DNA of 28,454 nt, from NCBI GenBank assembly GCA_035532215.1, contig DATKRK010000084.1:1-28454 (forward strand), in the 5' to 3' direction. The stretch is from JAICIG01 sp035532215 (GTDB lineage Bacteria; Planctomycetota; Planctomycetia; Pirellulales; JAICIG01). Under the pieces are notes generated by a model. It worked only from the letters and a program-made list of their open reading frames with translations. It ran no database searches and was not told the origin of the DNA. The translations under genes were made by a program, and so were the position numbers. This document shows, one piece after another, positions 23,268-28,454 of this stretch (the first letter of the stretch is position 1; every line of letters begins with the position of its first letter).

Positions 23268-24101
23268 ATGCCTCGGAATCCGGCCGCGATCGCTTCGTAT
23301 CGTTGCGGGCGGGGGCGACCATTGTTGGTGATCGCCGGGCCGTGCGTGATCGAAAGCGAAGAACTGACGCTGGAAATCGCCCGGCGCCTGAAGCAACTGG
23401 CGACCGAACTGCCGATCCAGCTCGTGTTCAAGGCCTCGTTCGACAAGGCTAACCGCACCAGCCCGTCGGCCTTTCGCGGGCTGGGCATGCAGGCCGGACT
23501 GGCGATTTTGAACCGGGTGCGCGAAGCGACCGGTTTGCCGGTGACGACCGACGTTCACGAGTCGCACCAGGCGGCCCCGGTGGCCGAGGTTTGCGAGTTG
23601 CTGCAGATTCCGGCGTTTCTTGCCCGGCAAACCGATCTGCTCGTCGCCGCGGCCGCAACGGGCCGCGCGGTGAACGTGAAAAAGGGGCAGTTCATGGCCC
23701 CCTGGGACATGCAGCACGTTGTCGCCAAGCTCTCTTCGGCCGGCTGTCATAACATCTTGCTCTGCGAGCGCGGCACGTTCTTCGGCTATGGCCGATTGGT
23801 GAACGACATGCGCGCGATTCCGCAGATGCAGGCCCTGGGCGTTCCGGTGATCTTCGACGCCACGCACAGCGTCCAGGAGCCGGGCGGACTGGGCGCCGCC
23901 ACTGGCGGAAATCGGGCCATGGTCGAACCGCTGGCCCGCGCCGCCACGGCCATCGGCGTCGACGGCTTGTTCTTCGAAACTCATCCTCAGCCTGATGCTT
24001 CGCCCAGCGACGGCCCGAACATGGTTCCGCTCGACCAGTTCGGCAGCCTGCTCGCCCGGCTGGTCGAGCTGCGGCAAACCGTGGAGAATCTTGGTGCTTA
24101 G
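23268..24101 (+). CDS. kdsA: 3-deoxy-8-phosphooctulonate synthase, metal-dependent type
   Basis: This 277-residue TIM-barrel enzyme condenses phosphoenolpyruvate with arabinose-5-phosphate to Kdo-8-phosphate, the first committed step to the Kdo of LPS, in the cytoplasm. Family phrases are VIAGPCVIES (21-30), FKASFDKANRTS (54-65), TTDVHES and ETHPQPDASPSDGPNM. Cys26, His200, Glu237 and Asp243 are the metal ligands of the class II (metal-dependent) enzymes; class I enzymes carry Asn at the Cys position. ATG 23268 matches the usual N-terminus. A GTG at 23226, 42 bp upstream, is a possible earlier start with GGAAAAG before it. The TAG overlaps the start of the lipoprotein gene, which begins at 24094, so the two are likely translated together. 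Confidence 0.94.
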   Translation: MPRNPAAIASYRCGRGRPLLVIAGPCVIESEELTLEIARRLKQLATELPIQLVFKASFDKANRTSPSAFRGLGMQAGLAILNRVREATGLPVTTDVHESHQAAPVAEVCELLQIPAFLARQTDLLVAAAATGRAVNVKKGQFMAPWDMQHVVAKLSSAGCHNILLCERGTFFGYGRLVNDMRAIPQMQALGVPVIFDATHSVQEPGGLGAATGGNRAMVEPLARAATAIGVDGLFFETHPQPDASPSDGPNMVPLDQFGSLLARLVELRQTVENLGA

Positions 24102-25833
24102 TCGCTCACCTCAGCGGGCCCTCTCCATCGGCCCGTCGTTGCTTTGCTGGTTGGTCCTCCCGTTCACCGCCGGGTTGCTCGCCGGCTGCAACGGCTCGCA
24201 GTCGCAGCCCGCCGCGAGCGGCGCCAAGCCCGCGGCGAGGAGCGCCCGCGGCAGCGCCGACACGTTCCGCTACGCCGCCGGCTTGCTCAACAGCAACGAC
24301 GGTCTCGAGGACGCGGAAGCGGCGATGCGGCAGAGCAAAGCGCCTGAAGAAGCGGCGCGACGCCTGCTTTACAGTCAAATGCCGTCGGCCGTGGTCGACC
24401 AGCTCAATCGTTGGCTGGCGACGCAAAAGGCAGCCGAAGACTGGCGGCCCGACGCGTTGCTGGAAACGTTGCCCGCGGAGTTGCGCGAACTGCCGGCCGT
24501 CAAAGCGCTCGGCGACTCGAAGTTCTCCGATCCCGAAGCCGCAACCTTGCGCGAAGTCGTGTGGCTGCGCGATATTTCCAACCGCGTCTGCGGAGAAGCC
24601 AGCGACGATGTGGAGCGGGCCAGGCGGCTCTTCGACTGGACAGTGCGAAATATTCAGCTCGATCCGGCTCCGACGCCCGAACAGAAGCCCGGCGACCAGC
24701 CGGCCGCAGAAGACGAACCGCTCGCGGCGCCTTACCTGCCTTGGCACCTGCTGGCGCTCGGCCACGGCCAGGCCACCGACCGGGCGTGGTTGTTCATGCT
24801 GCTCGCCCGGCAGCAGGCGCTCGACGTCGTGCTGCTCGAGCCGGCCGGGGCCAAGCGGCAAGCGCTGTTGGGCCTGCTCGTCAAAAACCAGCTCTACCTG
24901 TTCGACGCCGAACTCGGCCTGCCGCTGCCCGGCGCCACGGATGCGGAAGTCGCCACGCTCGCGCAAATCGCGGCCGACGACGGCCTGCTGCGCAAGCTCG
25001 ATCTCGACGCGGAACACGCTTATCCGCTGCACGCCTCCGACCTGGCAAAAGTCACGGCGCTGGTCGAAGCCTCGCCGATCTATCTCCAGCGGCGCAGCGC
25101 ATTGATCGAAGCCCGCTTGACCGGCGAGGAAAAACTGGCGCTTTCCCTGGACGCGTCAGGGCTGGCCAAGCGGTTGGCCGCGTGCGAACACGTCGGCGAA
25201 GCCAGGCTGTGGCCCTTGCCGTACGAGCGGCTGCAGGGGCTGGCAAAACGCAACTCGCCGGGCGTTAAGCGGTTGGCCAACGAATTCCAGGTGCTGATCA
25301 CGCCGTTTCAGCACGTCGTCAAGAAAAAGACGGAATTCACCGTGGCCGTGTGGCGCGGCCGCGTGCAGCATCTGCTGGGCCGCTTCACGGGCGAGTTCGG
25401 CGCGAATTATTTCTATCAGTTGGCCCGCATCGCCGACGCCGACCTCGATCAGATGGTCGCCCTGATGAGCACGCCCCGAGAGGGCGACACCGCCGAAACG
25501 CTCCAGCAGCGCCGGCTGTTTTCCGAAAGCTCGGCCAACCAGTACCGGGCCGCCAAGCGCTACGCCAGCTATTGGCTGGGCCTGGTGGCCTACGAGCGAG
25601 AGAACTATATCACCGCGATCGATTACTTCGCCAAGCGCACGCTGGAAGCCACGCCCAACGGCCCCTGGACCTACGGGGCGCTTTACAACTTGGGTCGGAC
25701 CTACGAGCTGCTCGGCCGACGAAAAGATGCCATCGCGGCCTACGAAAGCGACGACTCGGCCCAGCAATACGGCAATCTGCTCCGCGCCAAACGGCTGGAA
25801 ACCGCGGCCGGCGCCGAAGATCAGCCGCAGTAG
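24094..25833 (+). CDS. Lipoprotein with transglutaminase-like and TPR regions
   Basis: This 579-residue lipoprotein has a signal peptide ending in the lipobox LLAGC, with lipidated Cys32. The region around residues 150-290 resembles a transglutaminase core (DVERARRLFDWTVRNIQ, then GHGQATDRAWLFMLLARQQALDVVLL). The usual catalytic GxCxD reads GQATD, with Ala227 where Cys should be, so it is probably non-enzymatic. The end carries TPR-like helices (about 490-570, GLVAYERENYITAIDYFAK and GALYNLGRTYELLGRRKDAIAAYE). The start is GTG 24094, supported by GGAG seven bases upstream; it overlaps the kdsA stop by 8 bp. The location suggests an envelope role, for instance LPS or cell-wall assembly, which is inference. 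Convergent rnd follows after 27 bp. Confidence 0.85.
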   Translation: MLSRSPQRALSIGPSLLCWLVLPFTAGLLAGCNGSQSQPAASGAKPAARSARGSADTFRYAAGLLNSNDGLEDAEAAMRQSKAPEEAARRLLYSQMPSAVVDQLNRWLATQKAAEDWRPDALLETLPAELRELPAVKALGDSKFSDPEAATLREVVWLRDISNRVCGEASDDVERARRLFDWTVRNIQLDPAPTPEQKPGDQPAAEDEPLAAPYLPWHLLALGHGQATDRAWLFMLLARQQALDVVLLEPAGAKRQALLGLLVKNQLYLFDAELGLPLPGATDAEVATLAQIAADDGLLRKLDLDAEHAYPLHASDLAKVTALVEASPIYLQRRSALIEARLTGEEKLALSLDASGLAKRLAACEHVGEARLWPLPYERLQGLAKRNSPGVKRLANEFQVLITPFQHVVKKKTEFTVAVWRGRVQHLLGRFTGEFGANYFYQLARIADADLDQMVALMSTPREGDTAETLQQRRLFSESSANQYRAAKRYASYWLGLVAYERENYITAIDYFAKRTLEATPNGPWTYGALYNLGRTYELLGRRKDAIAAYESDDSAQQYGNLLRAKRLETAAGAEDQPQ

Positions 25834-25860
25834 CGCCAGGTCAACGCGTAGCCCGCCGCC

Positions 25861-27042
25861 TCACTCCCGCTCGAAAGCCAGCGGTTGCTCGCTGCGGGGG
25901 TCGCGAATGCGAATCGAAACCTTGCCGTCGAGCAAATCGTCGAGCAGTTGGCCGACGACTTCGGCTCGCCAGCCTTCGGCCAGGGCGGGCTTTTCGCCCT
26001 CGGCGCCGTCGTATTCGCCGAGCTGATACGCGATCAAGTCGCGCACGTCGTTGGGCGTGCCCACCAGGCTGGGCGCCACTTCCGCGGCGCGGCAGATGCT
26101 GCTCAAGGCCGACGAGAGAAACTGCCCGAGCATCGCCAATTGGGGGCTCGCATCGCGGCGAACCGTCTCGGGGCACTTCTCGTCGGGCGTTTCCAGCGAC
26201 TTTTCGATCGCCTTGGCGATTGCCGGCACGTGACGCTGCAGATCGCCTCGCTCCATGCCGCGCACCGCGCGAATTTGCTTGGGGTCGGCCGAGCGGCGCT
26301 TGGCCAACTCGACGATCAGGTCGTCGCGCAGCACGCGCCGCACCGGGCAATTGCGGCGCTCGGCCTCGCTCTCGCGCCACAGCCACACCTCGCGCACGAT
26401 CGCCTGGCTGCGGCTCGACAGACTCGAGCTGCCCGTCACCTTGCGCCAGCGTTCGCGGCTGCGGGCGTGAATCACTTCCTCTTCGAAGGCCGCCATCTCC
26501 GCTGCGAGCCAGCTCAGGCGCTCGAGTTCCGCCAGCCGGCCGTGCAGCTTGTCTCGCAGCGGGTGCAAATGCCGCACGTCCTCCAGGGCGTAGTCGATTT
26601 GCTTGTCCGACAGCGGGCGGCGCCGCCAGTCGGTGCGCGTTTCGCCTTTCCGCGGCGTGGCGCCCAGCAGCTTGTAGATCAGGTTGCCGTAGCCGGCCGG
26701 ATATTCCAAGCCGATCAGGCCGGACGCGATCTGCACGTCGAACAAGTTGGCGGGCGGCCGGCCGACGGCGGCCAGGCAGAAGTTGATCTCTTCGCGCCCG
26801 GCGTGAACGATCGTTTCGTGCCCCGGCGCCGCCAAGACTTGCCAGAACTCGGTCAGGTCGCCGATCGCCAGCGGATCGATGGCGAACATCTCGCCGTCGC
26901 AAGCGACCTGCACCAGGCACAATTGCGGCCGGTAGGTGTGCTCCGAGACGAATTCCGTGTCGAAGGCGATCGATCCGGACGTAGCGAGCCGGCGGCACAA
27001 CGCGGAAAGTTCCCGCGGGCTAATGATGATCTGCTGACTCAA
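25861..27042 (-). CDS. rnd: Ribonuclease D
   Basis: This 393-residue protein has a DEDDy 3'-5' exonuclease domain (about 1-165) followed by an HRDC-like domain (about 205-290). Motif Exo I gives Asp28 and Glu30 (FDTEF), Exo II is VHAGREEI, and Exo III gives Tyr151 and Asp155 (YALEDVRHL), matching E. coli RNase D numbering. Exo II has Glu85 where E. coli has Asp85 in HAGSEDL. The enzyme trims tRNA and other stable RNA 3' ends in the cytoplasm. The start is TTG 27042, with a GGAG 11 bases away; no ATG of family-like position exists. The antiporter stop lies 21 bp upstream, so they are probably one operon. It is convergent with the lipoprotein gene, 27 bp apart. Confidence 0.94.
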   Translation of the reverse strand: MSQQIIISPRELSALCRRLATSGSIAFDTEFVSEHTYRPQLCLVQVACDGEMFAIDPLAIGDLTEFWQVLAAPGHETIVHAGREEINFCLAAVGRPPANLFDVQIASGLIGLEYPAGYGNLIYKLLGATPRKGETRTDWRRRPLSDKQIDYALEDVRHLHPLRDKLHGRLAELERLSWLAAEMAAFEEEVIHARSRERWRKVTGSSSLSSRSQAIVREVWLWRESEAERRNCPVRRVLRDDLIVELAKRRSADPKQIRAVRGMERGDLQRHVPAIAKAIEKSLETPDEKCPETVRRDASPQLAMLGQFLSSALSSICRAAEVAPSLVGTPNDVRDLIAYQLGEYDGAEGEKPALAEGWRAEVVGQLLDDLLDGKVSIRIRDPRSEQPLAFERE

Positions 27043-27063
27043 GGGGTTCGCTGCTCCGCGACG

Positions 27064-28454
27064 CTAGGGCAACCAGAAGAACAAGAAATGGACCGCGATG
27101 AACAACGGGATCAGCACGCAGCCGCTATAGAGCATGTAGCCGAAGAAGCTGGGCATCCGCACGCCCGATTTCTCGGCGATCGTCTTGACCATGAAATTGG
27201 GGCCGTTGCCGATATAGGTATTCGCCCCCATGAACACCGCCCCCAGGCTGATCGCCGCCAGCAGACGGTCGGGGATGCCCACGTGCGGCATGCTTACCGC
27301 GCCGTCGGCGTGCAAGGCCCGCGCCGTTTCGAAGAACACCAGGTACGTCGGGGCGTTGTCCAACACCGAAGAGAGCGCGCCGGTGATCCAAAAGAACTTG
27401 CCCGGCGAGTTGATGCCCAGGTTAGGCCCTTCCAAATCGAGAATCTGCAACGCCGGCTGCATGCAAATGAAGATGCCCACGAACAACGCGGCGACTTCGA
27501 CGATGGCCACGTAGTTGAAGCGGTTGGCTTCGCGAACGCTCTGTTTCCCGAGCGCCAGCGACGCCGCCACCAGCCCCAGCAGCACGCATTCGCGAAGGTA
27601 GAGCCAGGGATGCCAATCGGTTCCGGGAATCGTTTTGCTCGTATCGAGCAGCGCCACCGACAGCACCACGCCCAACAACAACAAGGCGTTCGGCCAGAGG
27701 CCGTAGAATCGTAGCGGACGCCGGCGCGTCTCGTCGACCAAACGGTCGCGAAGCTGCTCGCGGGGGTAGCACACGAAGCGGTCCCAGGCAAAGTAGATCG
27801 CCAGCAGGGCGCAGTTCACGGCCAACCACGGCTGCCACAATTGCAATGTCCAGAGAAAGTCGACCCCTTGCAGGTAGCCCAAGAATAGCGGCGGATCGCC
27901 CAGCGGCAGCAGACAGCCTCCGCAGTTGCAGACCGCGAAAATGAAGAACACCACGGTGTGCTTCACGTGCTTGCGCTCGCTGTTGGTCTCCAGCAGCGGG
28001 CGAATCAAGAGCATTGCGGCGCCCGTCGTGCCGATGAAGCTGGCCAGCAGGGCGCCGACGCCGATAAACGCCGTGTTCGTCCCGGGATGCGCCGGCAAGT
28101 CGCCTTCGATGCGGATGCCGCCGCTGATCGTGTACAAGGAGAACAGCAGGATGATGAACGGCACGTACTCCTGCAGAATGGCGTTGGCGAAGATCGTGGC
28201 CGGCAGTCCGAAGTCGAACACCGGCGCCGAACGTCCGACGACGGCGTGCCCCAAAAAGTGCCGCTGGATCGGCTCGGCGTGCAGCAGGCCGTAATAAGCC
28301 AGCGTCAACGCTCCCAACCCGGCCGCCACGAGAAACTTGTTTCGGTTCTCTTCCCACCAATGCTCGGTGGCGTGGATCAGCGGAAACACCGCGATCGCGC
28401 CCAGCAACAGGACGAACGGAACGACCGTCCACCCCGGAGGCGGCGCCCCCTTCG
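27064..28454 (-). CDS. NhaD-like sodium/proton antiporter, 5' end cut by window
   Basis: At least 463 residues are visible. No stop lies between 28407 and the window edge and the same frame reads PPPGWTVVPFVLLLGAIAVF there, so the gene continues beyond the window. About 11-12 hydrophobic segments are seen. Ion-transporter signatures are FIGTTGAAMLLIRPLLETNSE, CNCGGCLLPLGDPPLFLGYL, SSVLDNAPTYLVFFE and GANTYIGNGPNFMVKTIAE, the NhaD/citrate-carrier type. It probably exchanges Na+ for H+ in the inner membrane. It shares its superfamily with the transporter at 21287 but is not a close copy. Its stop is 21 bp before the rnd start. Confidence 0.9.
   Translation of the reverse strand, partial: KGAPPPGWTVVPFVLLLGAIAVFPLIHATEHWWEENRNKFLVAAGLGALTLAYYGLLHAEPIQRHFLGHAVVGRSAPVFDFGLPATIFANAILQEYVPFIILLFSLYTISGGIRIEGDLPAHPGTNTAFIGVGALLASFIGTTGAAMLLIRPLLETNSERKHVKHTVVFFIFAVCNCGGCLLPLGDPPLFLGYLQGVDFLWTLQLWQPWLAVNCALLAIYFAWDRFVCYPREQLRDRLVDETRRRPLRFYGLWPNALLLLGVVLSVALLDTSKTIPGTDWHPWLYLRECVLLGLVAASLALGKQSVREANRFNYVAIVEVAALFVGIFICMQPALQILDLEGPNLGINSPGKFFWITGALSSVLDNAPTYLVFFETARALHADGAVSMPHVGIPDRLLAAISLGAVFMGANTYIGNGPNFMVKTIAEKSGVRMPSFFGYMLYSGCVLIPLFIAVHFLFFWLP

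Noticed and set aside
25885..27714. 609-codon plus-strand open frame
   Set aside because: It is antisense to rnd and the antiporter and is rich in Arg, Gln and His; long antisense frames are expected at this GC content.

Overview
This GC-rich window reads as a chromosomal segment of a Planctomycetota bacterium, most likely of the Pirellulales. Pointers are a DUF1570 secreted metallopeptidase-like protein, several proteins with an N- or C-terminal FSL-x-D/E-L/I-F-L membrane segment, non-ATG starts, few strong Shine-Dalgarno sites, and intergenic spaces filled with GC-rich inverted repeats. No rRNA, tRNA, CRISPR array, phage or intact insertion sequence was seen. The assignment rests on recognised families and style, not on a database search.

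Layout. Positions 1-2515 are all minus strand: a partial Pro-rich protein, a YcxB-like membrane protein, a DUF1570 HExxH protein and a cold-shock protein. A plus-strand membrane protein (2690-3358) converges on a class V aminotransferase. After a 450-bp spacer with a large palindrome comes fbaB-type class I fructose-bisphosphate aldolase (5034-6089). Positions 6241-8400 hold a HELAH-motif protein and an MscS-type channel on the minus strand. From 8673 come a 2OG-Fe(II) oxygenase, a small anchored Pro/Tyr/Gln-rich protein, a minus-strand BON-domain protein and a four-copy tandem repeat, then the YhaM-type exoribonuclease.

Positions 12805-15770 form a compact run: two overlapping uncharacterised genes, the second HEPN-like, then a WD40/zinc-ribbon membrane protein and a truncated copy of it. 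Next are a secreted protein with a near-identical internal duplication, an MFS transporter, an NtrB-like kinase with its sigma-54 activating response regulator (18342-21161), and an ion transporter. The 736-bp spacer at 22532-23267 carries no credible protein gene. On its minus strand it carries a near-consensus sigma-54 promoter, a structured stretch of about 140 nt and a hairpin followed by seven Us, which together suggest a small RNA gene. Metal-type kdsA overlaps a TPR lipoprotein gene (to 25833). The window closes with rnd (RNase D) and a NhaD-like antiporter running off the end, both on the minus strand.

How the parts may work together. The kinase and sigma-54 activator lie 1.4 kb from the predicted sigma-54-dependent RNA, so that RNA is a plausible target; this is inference. 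kdsA supplies Kdo-8-phosphate for LPS and overlaps the lipoprotein, so the two are probably co-translated. RNase D and YhaM are both 3'-5' exonucleases but are unlinked. The strongest candidates for undescribed biology are the predicted small RNA and the two-gene HEPN-like cassette.
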